Assembly (NCBI GenBank): GCA_017656345.1
Contig: JACDNZ010000010.1
Coordinates: forward strand, 19,848 to 83,847
Direction of reading: 5' to 3'
Length of the DNA: 64,000 nucleotides
Origin: Thermosipho sp. (in: thermotogales)
GTDB taxonomy: Bacteria > Thermotogota > Thermotogae > Thermotogales > Fervidobacteriaceae
Numbering within the stretch: position 1 is the stretch's first letter; each line of letters opens with the position of its first letter. A program made the position numbers and the translations under genes. Positions 23,365 to 33,965 of this stretch are shown one piece after another. The notes beneath the pieces were generated by a model. It had not been told where the DNA came from, did not search any database, and saw only the letters and a program-made list of their open reading frames with translations.

Positions 23365-24076
23365 CAACTTATTAATAGTTGCTTTAGTAGCTTGTTTATT
23401 AGTTACTGTATCTGTTTATGCATTTACTAAACATGTGGAGTATAGTGTTAATTACGAGGATAAATTTCAAGACTTAGAAGAGTTAGATAGAGAGTTAGCA
23501 GATATAAATAGTAATTTGGACTTGTTATTTTCTGATGTATTACAGACAAAGTCTTATATAGAGGGACTGCCTTTTAGACCAAAGATAGCTGTATCAAGTA
23601 GAGGAATTATATCAAATACTACTTATTATGATTATTCGGATTTAACTAAACGCTCTTATGTAAGTGCCGAGTTTTTAGATAGACATTTAGCTAATACTCC
23701 ACTAGCAAATTTAGGAGAGTATTTTGTGATAGCTGAAAAGCTATATGGTATTAATGCTGTATTTTTATGTGCCTTAGCTATACATGAGAGTAATTGGGGT
23801 AGAAGTAAGTTAGCTAGAGAGAAGAATAATTTATTTGGATTTACTGCCTATAACAATAGTGTTTATAAAAGTGCTAAGAAATTCGACTCTAAAGAAGAAT
23901 GTATTTTATTTGTAGCAGGTTATTTAGCTTATAACTATTTAGATGAGAGAGGTAAACACTATAATGGTAAATCTATTAACGCAATAAATAAGTTATATGC
24001 AGTTAATGATGATATGACTCCTAATTTAGAATGGGGTCAGAATATAAAATTACTTATGCAAAAATTAATAAAATAG
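23348..24076 (+). CDS. glucosaminidase (GH73-like) with N-terminal signal anchor; endolysin candidate
   Basis: N-term LINNLLIVALVACLLVTVSVYAF; FLCALAIHESNWGRSKLAREKNNLFGFTAYN...AKKFDSKEECILFVAGYL. Confidence 0.8.
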   Translation: MRSLINNLLIVALVACLLVTVSVYAFTKHVEYSVNYEDKFQDLEELDRELADINSNLDLLFSDVLQTKSYIEGLPFRPKIAVSSRGIISNTTYYDYSDLTKRSYVSAEFLDRHLANTPLANLGEYFVIAEKLYGINAVFLCALAIHESNWGRSKLAREKNNLFGFTAYNNSVYKSAKKFDSKEECILFVAGYLAYNYLDERGKHYNGKSINAINKLYAVNDDMTPNLEWGQNIKLLMQKLIK

Positions 24077-24256
24077 AAAGTGAGGGTAAGAGATGAATTA
24101 TATATACAATGATTTTTCAATAAAGTTAACCTTTTGGCAGAGATTAAAATTCCTATTCTCTAATAAGCTAAAAGTTCGATTGACTTTAGAGTTTAAAGGT
24201 GAAGGCTCTATTTATATTACAGAGTGTAAATTAGAAAAAGTTGAGGAGGTAAGATA

Positions 24257-24892
24257 ATGAGTAAGAAACTATACTTTAGATATGGAGTAATGAATAGTGG
24301 TAAGTCTACACAGTTACTACAAATAGCCCATGATTATGAAGTAAATAATAATAAAAGAGTTTTAGTTTTAAAGCCTAAAGTAGACACTAAAGCAGGAGAA
24401 TATGTTATTACTAGAATGGGAGATGGTGTATTTAAGAGAAAATGTGATTTTCTAATTGACCCTAAAGATGATTTATTTGAAATACTTTCAGATGAAAAAT
24501 ATAAAGATGTGGCTTGTGTACTTATAGATGAATCACAATTTTTATCTAGAAAAAATGTTGAAAGCTTAACTTTAGTAGTAATTAAATTAGATATACCAGT
24601 TATATGTTTTGGGTTAAGAAATGATTTTAGAGGACACCCATTTGAAGGAAGTAGTTGGTTATTTGCATTAGCCCAAGATATAGAAGAAATAACAACACGT
24701 GCATTAGACAGGTTTGATAGTAAACGAGCAACAATGAATATAAGATTAATAAATGGTAAGCCAGTATTTGAGGGAGAGCAGATAAGTATTGATGATAAAG
24801 TTGAAATAACATATCTTCCAGTATCATTAAAGACTTTTATAGAAATGAAAGAAGAGTATTATAAAAAGGAGAATAAATATTATGATAGTTAA
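24257..24892 (+). CDS. tdk: thymidine kinase
   Basis: YFRYGVMNSGKSTQLLQIAHDYE, VLIDESQFLS, ICFGLRNDFRGHPFEGSSWLFALAQDIEEITT. Confidence 0.9.
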   Translation: MSKKLYFRYGVMNSGKSTQLLQIAHDYEVNNNKRVLVLKPKVDTKAGEYVITRMGDGVFKRKCDFLIDPKDDLFEILSDEKYKDVACVLIDESQFLSRKNVESLTLVVIKLDIPVICFGLRNDFRGHPFEGSSWLFALAQDIEEITTRALDRFDSKRATMNIRLINGKPVFEGEQISIDDKVEITYLPVSLKTFIEMKEEYYKKENKYYDS

Positions 24893-25052
24893 AATTAAAT
24901 TGATTTATAAAAATAATACAATAATAGAAGAAATATTTGAGGAGAAACATCTTAAATGTATAGATGTAGCTTATGCTTTAGCTATTACTCTTGAAAAATA
25001 TGAGGATAGAGAAAATGATTTAGAGTCAATAGATATAAAAATTTATGTATAG
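24882..25052 (+). CDS. small hypothetical protein (56 aa)
   Basis: MIVKIKLIYKNNTIIEEIFEEKHLKCIDVAYALAITLEKYEDRENDLESIDIKIYV. Confidence 0.5.
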   Translation: MIVKIKLIYKNNTIIEEIFEEKHLKCIDVAYALAITLEKYEDRENDLESIDIKIYV

Positions 25053-25064
25053 GAGGTATTAGAA

Positions 25065-25301
25065 ATGAAAATTAAATTTATTAAATCGACAGTAACAGAA
25101 GTAAATGTAGGTGACGTTGTAGAATTTAAAGATGGAGATTATTATTTATTAGTACAAGATACTACAGTAAGTAGTGGTATTAATTTAAAATTTTTAAATT
25201 TAAAAGATTGTAGATTGTATGGATTTGTTTCTGATTTTCATAGACACGTTAAAAGAGTAATTAAAAAAGATAATATAGTAATTACAAATAAGGAGGTATA
25301 A
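25065..25301 (+). CDS. hypothetical protein
   Basis: 78-aa ORF with SD ggaggt. Confidence 0.65.
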   Translation: MKIKFIKSTVTEVNVGDVVEFKDGDYYLLVQDTTVSSGINLKFLNLKDCRLYGFVSDFHRHVKRVIKKDNIVITNKEV

Positions 25302-25302
25302 A

Positions 25303-26115
25303 ATGAAAGTTGAATTAATAAGTTATACACCTAATCCAGAGAGGTTAGTTGCTTCTAGTGCAAAATTATGTTATAGCCCAGTAGGTATAAATGAAATACA
25401 AGAAAATTTAACCTTAGAAAAGACCAAAAAATTTATAGAAAAGCTAATGAGTTTAGGGCATGAATCACCTTTAGAGCATATAACTTTTACTTTTGCAATA
25501 GAGGGAGTAAGCAGAAGTTTAACCCACCAATTAGTAAGACATAGGGTAGCTTCTTATAGTCAACAGAGTCAACGCTATGTAAAATTAGACCATTTTGAAT
25601 ATGTTGTACCTAAATTAATAGAAGAAAGTCCTAAAGCTAAAAGAAGGTTTATTGAAGAAATGGAAAAAGACCAAAAAGCATATGATGATTTAGTAACAAT
25701 ATTATTAGCAGAGGAAATAAGAAAGTTTTATAATTATGAAGGTGTACCATATGATGAGTTATATGCTAGAGATGATAAAGAATTAATTGAAGAATTTAAG
25801 AAGTATAAAAAATATGTATTTAAAATGATGGAGAAAAAAGCAATAGAAAATGCAAGATATGTATTACCTAATGCTTGTGAAACTAAAATTGTTGTGACTA
25901 TGAACGCTAGGTCATTATTAAACTTCTTTAAGCATAGATGTTGTAATAGGGCGCAAGACGAAATAAGAACTTTAGCTGATGAAATGCTAAGGTTATGTAG
26001 AGAAGTAGCCCCTAACATATTTAGATATGCAGGTGCTAGTTGTATAAAAGGTAAGTGTCCAGAAGGTGAAATGAGTTGTGGAAGTCCTAGAATAGATTTA
26101 ATACCCAAATATTAA
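25303..26115 (+). CDS. thyX: flavin-dependent thymidylate synthase ThyX
   Basis: [15 protein letters not shown] (ThyX motif), [27 protein letters not shown]. Confidence 0.95.
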   Translation: MKVELISYTPNPERLVASSAKLCYSPVGINEIQENLTLEKTKKFIEKLMSLGHESPLEHITFTFAIEGVSRSLTHQLVRHRVASYSQQSQRYVKLDHFEYVVPKLIEESPKAKRRFIEEMEKDQKAYDDLVTILLAEEIRKFYNYEGVPYDELYARDDKELIEEFKKYKKYVFKMMEKKAIENARYVLPNACETKIVVTMNARSLLNFFKHRCCNRAQDEIRTLADEMLRLCREVAPNIFRYAGASCIKGKCPEGEMSCGSPRIDLIPKY

Positions 26116-26137
26116 TTTTAGTTAAAGGGGGAATATT

Positions 26138-26713
26138 GTGTTTGAAAAATCTTTCTACTATAAAGATAATATATTAGAGTTAAAGAATAATATTATAGAA
26201 GCTGTTAAATTTATTAAGAAGGATTTTAAAGAAATAGCAATAGTAAATATAGGTACTGATAGATGTACTGGAGATTGTTTTGCACCTCTTGTGGGGACTT
26301 TAATTAAAAGTGATGAAAGATTTGATTTCCCTAATGTTAAAGTTTATGGTGACTTAAATGAGCCAATTCACGCTAAGAATTTAGAAGAGTTTTTAGAAGA
26401 TTTTAATAAGCAAGTTACTCCAGATACTTTAGTCATTGCTATTGACGCTTGTTTAGGTAAAGAAGAAGATATAGGTTTTATAAAAATTAAAAGTGAAGCT
26501 TTAAGTCCCGGTAGAGGTTTAGATAAAGACCTACCTAAAGTTGGGGATATATGTATAAATGGTATAATAAGTGAAAATAGTGATTTTAATATTTTTACAT
26601 TATCTCAAGTAAAATTAGGCTTAGTTTACTCTATGGCAGAAGTAACTAGAATTGCTTTAAAACTTGCAATTCAAGAATTATATAATGAAAACTATAAAAT
26701 ATATAAAATATGA
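26138..26713 (+). CDS. yyaC: YyaC-like (GPR-fold) sporulation protein
   Basis: VNIGTDRCTGDCFAPLVGTLI, VYGDLNEPIHAKNLEEFL, VIAIDACLGKEEDIGFIKI...LSPGRGLDKDLPKVGDICINGI. Confidence 0.85.
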   Translation: MFEKSFYYKDNILELKNNIIEAVKFIKKDFKEIAIVNIGTDRCTGDCFAPLVGTLIKSDERFDFPNVKVYGDLNEPIHAKNLEEFLEDFNKQVTPDTLVIAIDACLGKEEDIGFIKIKSEALSPGRGLDKDLPKVGDICINGIISENSDFNIFTLSQVKLGLVYSMAEVTRIALKLAIQELYNENYKIYKI

Positions 26714-26728
26714 AAAGGAGGAGATTTT

Positions 26729-27013
26729 ATGAAAATAAAAGGTATTAATTTTGAAGCAGAATGGACTAAAGACTGTGGAAGTAAAGAAAATTTTGATTTT
26801 AGTGTTATCCGAGTAGATACAAGATATTGGGGAGATTATACAGCAAAACCTTCAATATATTTAGGTGATAAAGTTTTATATGAATTACCAAAAGAACAAT
26901 ATATCGAAGGAGATTCGGAAATAGAATGTAAATATAAAACAGAACAATGGATAAAAGAAAAATTAGAAAAATTAATAGATATAATATTTGAAAAAGTAAA
27001 GGAGGTTGAGTGA
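26729..27013 (+). CDS. hypothetical protein
   Basis: 94-aa ORF with SD aaggagga. Confidence 0.65.
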   Translation: MKIKGINFEAEWTKDCGSKENFDFSVIRVDTRYWGDYTAKPSIYLGDKVLYELPKEQYIEGDSEIECKYKTEQWIKEKLEKLIDIIFEKVKEVE

Positions 27014-27066
27014 TGTGCCTACAAGATTCATGCAACATTATAAAAATTAGAAAGTGAGGTGTAAAA

Positions 27067-27207
27067 ATGCAAATAGATAATAAAAAGTATGAGAAAATTG
27101 TTATAACTACTAAAGAAAATGAAGTTGTTACAGTAATTTCAGACGATAATATAATAGAACATAACGGTTATAAAGTAATTTTAGATTCATATAATGAAAC
27201 GGAGTAG
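27067..27207 (+). CDS. small hypothetical protein (46 aa)
   Basis: MQIDNKKYEKIVITTKENEVVTVISDDNIIEHNGYKVILDSYNETE; SD gaggtg. Confidence 0.5.
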   Translation: MQIDNKKYEKIVITTKENEVVTVISDDNIIEHNGYKVILDSYNETE

Positions 27208-27265
27208 AGAAATCTACTCCATTTTGATATAATATAATTACCACTAAAGAAGGAGGTCTATTTTT

Positions 27266-27925
27266 ATGTCTATTAATCGTGAAGAGTTGAAAAAGAAGTA
27301 CGGAGATGAACAAGTTTTAGTAGTACCTTTAAAAGCCCTGCCAGAGTTAGAAGAAGGATTGAATTTAATATCTAGTAAAGTAATTGAAAAATTATTAGAG
27401 CAATCCTATTTTATACCTCGTTGGGCTAGTGATGAAAACCCAGAAGAGGTAGAGATAATTCCTTATGTAGTCATTAGAACTGTATTCACTAATAAAGTAT
27501 TCTGTGTGAAAAGAATTTCTGGCAGTAATGAAAAGAGATTAGTAAATAAGTTATCAATAGGTATAGGTGGACATATTAATCCAGACCCTAGAGATTTAAA
27601 AGGTATGTATTTAGTTTTAGCTAGTATGCAAAGAGAATTGTTAGAAGAGTTAGAGTTTGACCCTAAGATAATGTTAAAATCTGGATTACAATTATTAGGA
27701 TTAATTCGTTGTACTAAAACTTCTGTAGATAAAGACCATATAGGAATATTATTTATTATTATTGTGCCAGATGATTTTGAAGATAAAATTTCAGTTAAGG
27801 AGGTTGATACCTTAGAAGGTAAATTTGAATTAATAGAAAGTTTAAAAGAGAAGTGGAATTATGATAGATTAGAAAACTGGAGTAAAATAGCTTTAGATAA
27901 TTTAGTAGTAGTGAAAGGGGAGTAG
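27266..27925 (+). CDS. NUDIX-like hydrolase
   Basis: GIGGHINPDPRDLKGMYLVLASMQRELLEELEF fits a NUDIX box with insertion. Confidence 0.7.
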   Translation: MSINREELKKKYGDEQVLVVPLKALPELEEGLNLISSKVIEKLLEQSYFIPRWASDENPEEVEIIPYVVIRTVFTNKVFCVKRISGSNEKRLVNKLSIGIGGHINPDPRDLKGMYLVLASMQRELLEELEFDPKIMLKSGLQLLGLIRCTKTSVDKDHIGILFIIIVPDDFEDKISVKEVDTLEGKFELIESLKEKWNYDRLENWSKIALDNLVVVKGE

Positions 27926-27928
27926 TAT

Positions 27929-30900
27929 ATGCACAACTTTAATCAAAATGCAGTAAAGATTTTAGAAGATAGATACCTATTAAAAGACGGTGATGGAAGT
28001 ATTATTGAAACTCCAGAAGATATGTTAGAAAGAGTTGCAACTGTAGTAAGTAAAGGTGATGAAAAATTAAAAGAAGAGTTTTTAGAAATAATGAGGGAGT
28101 TAAAATTCTTACCGAATAGTCCAACTTTAATGAACGCTGGTGCTAAGTTAGGTCAACTTTCAGCTTGTTTTGTTGTACCAGTAGAAGATAGTATGCATAG
28201 TATTTATAAAGCTATACACGACCAAGCAATTATTCAAAAGACAGGTGGAGGAACAGGATTTAATTTCTCTAAATTATCAGAGAAAGACGCATTTTTAACA
28301 ACAAGTCAAGGTAGAGCAAGTGGACCTATAAGTTTTATGAAAGTGTTTAATGAGTCTAGTAGAACTGTAGAACAAGGTGGAAAACGTAGAGGGGCTAATA
28401 TGGGAATTTTAGAAGCCGACCATTTTGATATTTTTGATTTTATAGAAGCAAAAAATGTTAAGTATTGTGATGTTTGTAATACAAAAATGGGAAGAAATCA
28501 ATTTGAATGTCCTAATTGTGGGAGATATATTCCAGAAGATACAACATTAAACTATTTTAACTTATCAGTAGGTATAAATGACGAATTTATACAAAAAGCT
28601 ATAAATTTAGTTGAAAAAGGGATTGATAGTGATTGGGTTTTAAGAAGTAGACGTGACCCTAATAAAATTAAAGTAGTTAAGTTTAGTGATTTATGGAAGA
28701 AGATTGTTTTTTATGCTTGGTATAGTGGAGAGCCTGGATTAATAAATTTAAGTGAGATAAATAGACATAACCCTATACCTACAGAGCCGATAGACGCTAC
28801 TAATCCATGTGTTGTAGGAGATACTTTAGTCCAAACAGTAGAAGGAGAAATACCAATAAAAGATTTAGTTGGTAAAGAAATTGATGTATATTGTATGAAT
28901 GAAAAAGGTGAGTTAACAATATCTAGGGCATATAATATTAGAAAAACTAGAGAAAATGCAGAGTTAGTTAAAGTTGTTACAACTAGAGGTGAAATTATTT
29001 GTACTCCAGACCATAAATTTTATACTAAAAATAGAGGTTGGGTAGAAGCTAAAGATTTAAACCCTAAAGATAAAATTGTAGGTTTGAATAGAAAAATGAA
29101 AAACGAGAAATATTGTGCTGTAGGATTGACAGGTACAGAATATATATCAGAGCATAGATTTATTATGAGCCATTATGAGGATATTGAAGGTAAAGACGTT
29201 CATCATATAGATGGCAATACATTAAATAATGTAAAATCTAATTTAGAAGTAATAGAACATGGTAAACATTCAGTATTGTCAAATAAAGGGCATATTGATT
29301 GGAGTATTAGAAATGAAAAAGGTCAATTTGTACGAAAGCCTGTAAAAAAAGAGAAGGATAAACTTACATTGAATAGACCTATAGGGGCTAATTTAAGAGT
29401 TAAAGAAGTTATTTATTTAGATTATAAAGAGGACGTTTATGATTTAACTGTAGAAAATTATCATAATTTTATAGCTAACGGTGTTGTTATTCACAACTGT
29501 GGTGAACAACCTCTAAGACCTTACGAAAGTTGTAATTTAGGAAGTATTAATTTAGATAGATTAACTGACATGGAAGGTAATTTAGATTTTAAAGAATTAG
29601 AAAGAGTAACAAGATTAGCAGTAGACTTTTTGGATAATGTAATAGATGTAAATAAATATCCTCTAAAAGAAATTGAAGAAAGTACTAAGCAAACAAGAAA
29701 TATAGGTTTGGGTGTAATGGGATTAGCTAGAATGTTACAGAAGATGGAGATACCTTATGATAGCCCAGAAGGTAGAGCTAAAGTAAAGGAAGTTTTAGAA
29801 ATAATACAATATTTTGCTGATGACCAAAGTATGTATAGAGCAAGAAAATATGGTAATTTCCCACTATATGAAAAAAGTGTTTATGCAGAACAAGGAATAC
29901 CAATGAGAAACGCTACAAGAACTACAGTAGCACCTACAGGAAGTATAGGAACATTAGCTAATACAAGTGGTGGTATTGAGCCAGATTTTACACATAGATT
30001 TACTAGAATAGTTAATCAAGGAGATGAAGAAAAAGAATTTAAAATAGTAGTAGAAAACCCAGTTTTAGTTGCTAAATTAAAGAAATACAACTTATATTCA
30101 GAGGAATTAATGAAAGAGATTGAAGAAAATGGAGGAATGTTACCAGAGAACCCTAAAGCTTTAGTAGGTTATCCAGCTAGTGTATATGATTTATATAAAC
30201 ATCTTAGAGAAGTATTTAAAACTGCAAATGAAATAAGTGTTGAAGGTCATATTGATATGTTGATAGCAGTTCAATCAGTTATAAATAATGCAGTATCTAA
30301 AACTATAAATCTACCTAATGAAGCAACTGTAAAAGAAGTAGAGGAAGCTTTTATTAGAATGATAAAAGGTGGTGCTAAAGGGGTTACTGTTTACAGATAT
30401 GGAAGTAGAAAGTTCCAACCTTTAGTTACTAATAAAAAACAAGAAGAGAAGAAAGAAGAGAAAAAAGCTACCTCTAAGAAAGAAGGTTATATTGAGCCAC
30501 CTAGAGATAATTTACCTTCTATAAAAAGAAGATTATATACAGGCTGTGGTAAGTTGTACTTACATGCAGATTATGACCCAGAAACAGGCGATATAAAAGA
30601 AGTATTTATAGATAAAGGTAGTGAAGGTGGTTGTAAGATATTCACTAAAGCAACAAGTAGATTGTTAAGTGTTGCAATACGTGGAGGAATACCTTTAGAT
30701 ATTTTAGTAGAGCAATTAAATTCTGCTGGTAGCTGTCCTTCATATCAATACGCTAGAGGTAAAGGAAAGAAAGTAAGTCCCGGAATGAGTTGCCCTTCTG
30801 CAATAGGTAAAGAATTAGTAAGATTACAGAAAGAGTTACATGAGAAATTTAGTGATTATACAGTAAAGGAAGTAAAAGAGAATGAGTCTATAACGATAGA

Positions 30901-31048
30901 CCCTACTAAAACTTCTAAAGTTATATTAAAGGTGAAAGAAGAAAAAGAAGTAGAAGATGAAACAATGAAGTGTCCAGAATGTGGTGCTAAATTATTACCT
31001 ATAAGTGGTTGTGTTACTTGCCCAGAGTGTGGTTACAGTAAATGTTAA
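27929..31048 (+). CDS. nrdJ: adenosylcobalamin-dependent (class II) ribonucleotide reductase containing an intein
   Basis: [79 protein letters not shown]-terminal Cys cluster. Confidence 0.92.
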   Translation: MHNFNQNAVKILEDRYLLKDGDGSIIETPEDMLERVATVVSKGDEKLKEEFLEIMRELKFLPNSPTLMNAGAKLGQLSACFVVPVEDSMHSIYKAIHDQAIIQKTGGGTGFNFSKLSEKDAFLTTSQGRASGPISFMKVFNESSRTVEQGGKRRGANMGILEADHFDIFDFIEAKNVKYCDVCNTKMGRNQFECPNCGRYIPEDTTLNYFNLSVGINDEFIQKAINLVEKGIDSDWVLRSRRDPNKIKVVKFSDLWKKIVFYAWYSGEPGLINLSEINRHNPIPTEPIDATNPCVVGDTLVQTVEGEIPIKDLVGKEIDVYCMNEKGELTISRAYNIRKTRENAELVKVVTTRGEIICTPDHKFYTKNRGWVEAKDLNPKDKIVGLNRKMKNEKYCAVGLTGTEYISEHRFIMSHYEDIEGKDVHHIDGNTLNNVKSNLEVIEHGKHSVLSNKGHIDWSIRNEKGQFVRKPVKKEKDKLTLNRPIGANLRVKEVIYLDYKEDVYDLTVENYHNFIANGVVIHNCGEQPLRPYESCNLGSINLDRLTDMEGNLDFKELERVTRLAVDFLDNVIDVNKYPLKEIEESTKQTRNIGLGVMGLARMLQKMEIPYDSPEGRAKVKEVLEIIQYFADDQSMYRARKYGNFPLYEKSVYAEQGIPMRNATRTTVAPTGSIGTLANTSGGIEPDFTHRFTRIVNQGDEEKEFKIVVENPVLVAKLKKYNLYSEELMKEIEENGGMLPENPKALVGYPASVYDLYKHLREVFKTANEISVEGHIDMLIAVQSVINNAVSKTINLPNEATVKEVEEAFIRMIKGGAKGVTVYRYGSRKFQPLVTNKKQEEKKEEKKATSKKEGYIEPPRDNLPSIKRRLYTGCGKLYLHADYDPETGDIKEVFIDKGSEGGCKIFTKATSRLLSVAIRGGIPLDILVEQLNSAGSCPSYQYARGKGKKVSPGMSCPSAIGKELVRLQKELHEKFSDYTVKEVKENESITIDPTKTSKVILKVKEEKEVEDETMKCPECGAKLLPISGCVTCPECGYSKC
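28808..29497 (+). mobile_element. intein (230 aa) with HNH-like homing endonuclease
   Basis: Starts [20 protein letters not shown], block [12 protein letters not shown]-like [20 protein letters not shown], ends [14 protein letters not shown] followed by Cys (+1). Confidence 0.93.
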
Positions 31049-31050
31049 TT

Positions 31051-31075
31051 AGAGGGGTTATACCCCTCTTTTATA
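31051..31075 (+). terminator. Rho-independent terminator
   Basis: agaggggt-tat-acccctct then TTTAT. Confidence 0.75.
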
Positions 31076-31100
31076 ATAAAATAAGAGGCGGTGTTATTTT

Positions 31101-31358
31101 ATGTTTAATTTTATAGTAGTATGGACATTAGTATCTTTAACTGTTTGGCTTTTTGTAATACTAGAAAGGTATTGTTATAATGATAATTTAAAAGTGACTA
31201 GATTAGATATTGTTATTATGTTTTTAACATTACCCGGTGCTTTAGTTATTTTTGCAATATTAGGTTTTATAGCTATTTTATTATGTTTAGTAGATAAATT
31301 TGTAACAACTAAATTATGGGTATGGCTTAATGAACCAGTAATTAAGAATAAAAAATAA
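31101..31358 (+). CDS. membrane protein
   Basis: Two hydrophobic segments. Confidence 0.65.
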   Translation: MFNFIVVWTLVSLTVWLFVILERYCYNDNLKVTRLDIVIMFLTLPGALVIFAILGFIAILLCLVDKFVTTKLWVWLNEPVIKNKK

Positions 31359-31374
31359 AGGAGGACTTTACATT

Positions 31375-31926
31375 ATGAAGTTAATCTTAATTAATGGTGA
31401 ATCTAAAAGCGGTAAAAATACTGTAGCTAAAATGATGTATGAGAAATTAAGTAGAATTGTAGGCGAAGAAAGAGTTTTAATAATAGAAAATGCAAATAAA
31501 GTAAAAGAATTAGCTATAGAATTTTTTAATTGGAACAATATAAAAGACGAAAAAGGAAAGCAGTTATTGATAGATATAACAAATACAGGCTATAATTATA
31601 ACCCAACTTTCTGGGAAGAAAAGACTTTAAGGTCAATATTGTATTATACAGAAACTATCTCACCTTTAGATTATGTAATAATACCAGATTGGAGATATGA
31701 AAATACTTATAATTATTTTAGTCAAAATCCATTAATAGAGTCAGTAAAAACTATTAGAGTTGAAAGACCGAATTATGATAATGGTTATTCTGATAAAATA
31801 AAGAATGATTTATCAGAAATAGGTTTAAGAAATTTTAATTTTGACGCTTATATAATTAATTGTGGTGATTTAGAAGAGTTAGAAGAGAAAGTTGATATTG
31901 CATTAGATATGATAAGAGGGTGGTAA
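31375..31926 (+). CDS. deoxynucleoside monophosphate kinase-like P-loop protein
   Basis: LILINGESKSGKNTVAKMM; VIIPDWRYENTYNYF; VKTIRVERPN. Confidence 0.7.
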   Translation: MKLILINGESKSGKNTVAKMMYEKLSRIVGEERVLIIENANKVKELAIEFFNWNNIKDEKGKQLLIDITNTGYNYNPTFWEEKTLRSILYYTETISPLDYVIIPDWRYENTYNYFSQNPLIESVKTIRVERPNYDNGYSDKIKNDLSEIGLRNFNFDAYIINCGDLEELEEKVDIALDMIRGW

Positions 31927-31929
31927 TAA

Positions 31930-32256
31930 ATGAAGCATAAAGTAGTAATTACTGAAAAGAATGGAGAAAAGAGAAATATAGGATATTATGATGATGAAAA
32001 GAATGAGTTTGTAACTTTAAGAGATAATGGTAAACATTTATTAAGAAAATATAATGCTTGGGCTATAGATAAAAAGTTACTAGAAGAACTTTTAGCCCCT
32101 AAAAATACTACAATTATAATAAAAGACACTAAAAATAGAAAAGCTTATAAAATAAATGCTAAAGAGTTTTTAGAGAAAGGAAGAGAAGTAGATTTTCACC
32201 AACACAGGAAGCAAATTTATCTAAATATAAATAGTTTTGAAGTCACCAAGTATTGA
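31930..32256 (+). CDS. hypothetical protein
   Basis: 108-aa ORF. Confidence 0.65.
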   Translation: MKHKVVITEKNGEKRNIGYYDDEKNEFVTLRDNGKHLLRKYNAWAIDKKLLEELLAPKNTTIIIKDTKNRKAYKINAKEFLEKGREVDFHQHRKQIYLNINSFEVTKY

Positions 32257-32295
32257 AACTAGGGGTTTGACATACTCCTAGTTTTATTTTATAAT
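32257..32295 (+). promoter_or_regulatory. promoter with palindrome spanning the -35 box
   Basis: AACTAGGGGT-TTGACAT-ACTCCTAGTT (32257-32283), TTGACA 32267-32272, TATAAT 32290-32295 (17-bp spacer). Confidence 0.65.
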
Positions 32296-32336
32296 ATTAA
32301 TGTAATACAATTTTTATACATGAAAGGGGTTGTTAT

Positions 32337-32540
32337 ATGAGAGAGTTTAATTTTCAACAAGCATTTATGGCTTTAGAAAGAGGTAAAACAATTCAAAGTC
32401 TATTATCAGAAAATAAATTCAAAAAGATAGGTAACGATTATTATGTAGCAGGTATTAGAGATAAAGAATTTAGATTAGTTAAATTAGATGAAGGATTGTT
32501 TACATCTGGAGAAATTCAATGCACATGGTTTGTTTTCTAA
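32337..32540 (+). CDS. hypothetical protein
   Basis: 67-aa ORF with SD aaagggg. Confidence 0.6.
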   Translation: MREFNFQQAFMALERGKTIQSLLSENKFKKIGNDYYVAGIRDKEFRLVKLDEGLFTSGEIQCTWFVF

Positions 32541-32573
32541 ATTAAAAGCTGTATGTAATTAAGGAGGGTTGTA

Positions 32574-33965
32574 ATGAAGATAATAAAACAGAATAATAAT
32601 TTTATTAATGAAGTTACTGGAGAAATAATAGAACCTAAATTTAGTCATTTTACCTCTAAACAAGATTATTTAGACGCAGGAATAAAACCTATAGAGCCTA
32701 TGACAGCGCAAGAAGAGAAAAAAGAAGAAAAGTTAGAGCAGATATTACAAAGCAATAGTGGTTATTATGTAGAAGAAAAATTAGATGGAACACGTGCTAC
32801 AATACATTTCTTTAAAGACCATGCAAGAGTATTTAGTCGTAGAATAAGTAAGAAAACTGGTTGGTATGTAGAGAATACTGATTTACTCCCACATATAAGA
32901 GAAATTGCTATACCAGAATTAGAAGGTACTATAATTGACGGAGAGATGTATATTCCAGATAGACCTTTTAAAGATGTATCAAGTACATTAAACTGTTTAT
33001 GGGATAAAGCAATAGATAGACAGTTAGAGTTAGGTTTTATCCATTTAAAAGCTTTTGATATTTTATACTATAAAGGTATTAATATAAAACAAATGCCACT
33101 ATGGAAGAGAAAACAATATTTACATGATGTAGTAGAGATATTAAAATCTAATGGTATGTATTTTATAGATGAAATAAAATATTCTGATGATAAAATGAAG
33201 ATAAAGGTAACCACTAAATTGATAAAATTAATGAATAAAGATAGTTTTAATGAGAAATATCCGACTTTAGCTAAAGAAATTTATTCAAATAGTAAAGTCC
33301 CACCATTCGCAGGATTAGAATTATTAGTATCAAAGAAAGCATATTATGAATATATTGTAGCTTTAGGTGGAGAAGGTGTTATATTAAAGAATAAAGAAGG
33401 TAAATATTATCATAAAAGAACTAAAGAGTATATTAAAGTTAAGAAATTTGATACTTGGGATTGTGTAATTATAGATTATGTAGAACCTACAATGTTGTAT
33501 GAAGGTAAGACATTAAAAGAAGGAGGTACTTGGGATTATTGGGTTGACGCAGAAGATGATAGTTTAGTAGTACACAAATCTTTAACTTTAAAACAAGCAG
33601 ATGATGAAGGATTAATACCAGTAACAAAATTTTATGCAAATGATTGGATTGGTGCTATTAAATATGGTGTAGTAATTACTGACGAAGAATTAGAAGAATG
33701 GAAGAAAAAGAACCCTAAAGAGAAGCCAGAAGTTGTTGTAATAGATGATTATAAAATATTATGTGTTGGTGAAACAAGTGGAATGACCGAAGAAATAAGA
33801 GAGAAAATTAGTAATAATAAAGAAGAGTATTTAGGTAAAGTCATAGAAGTAAAAGCACAAGAAGTAATAAAGAAAACAGGTAAACTAAGACACCCTCAAT
33901 TTTTACGAATAAGAGAAGATAAAGATTTAAGTCAATGTATATGGAAAGACCATATAAGAGAATAA
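32574..33965 (+). CDS. ATP-dependent DNA ligase
   Basis: EEKLDGTRATIHFF (KxDG), ELEGTIIDGEMYIPD, GGEGVILKNKEGKYYHKRTKEYIKVKKFDTWD. Confidence 0.9.
   Translation: MKIIKQNNNFINEVTGEIIEPKFSHFTSKQDYLDAGIKPIEPMTAQEEKKEEKLEQILQSNSGYYVEEKLDGTRATIHFFKDHARVFSRRISKKTGWYVENTDLLPHIREIAIPELEGTIIDGEMYIPDRPFKDVSSTLNCLWDKAIDRQLELGFIHLKAFDILYYKGINIKQMPLWKRKQYLHDVVEILKSNGMYFIDEIKYSDDKMKIKVTTKLIKLMNKDSFNEKYPTLAKEIYSNSKVPPFAGLELLVSKKAYYEYIVALGGEGVILKNKEGKYYHKRTKEYIKVKKFDTWDCVIIDYVEPTMLYEGKTLKEGGTWDYWVDAEDDSLVVHKSLTLKQADDEGLIPVTKFYANDWIGAIKYGVVITDEELEEWKKKNPKEKPEVVVIDDYKILCVGETSGMTEEIREKISNNKEEYLGKVIEVKAQEVIKKTGKLRHPQFLRIREDKDLSQCIWKDHIRE

Noticed and set aside
24094-24257. Possible small gene starting at ATG 24094
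   Set aside because: The reading frame could not be followed reliably to the stop near 24257, so no CDS was called.
32337-32540. Possible DUF2829/Tad2-like anti-defense protein
   Set aside because: Only the first ~15 residues resemble that family; the remainder does not, so left as hypothetical.
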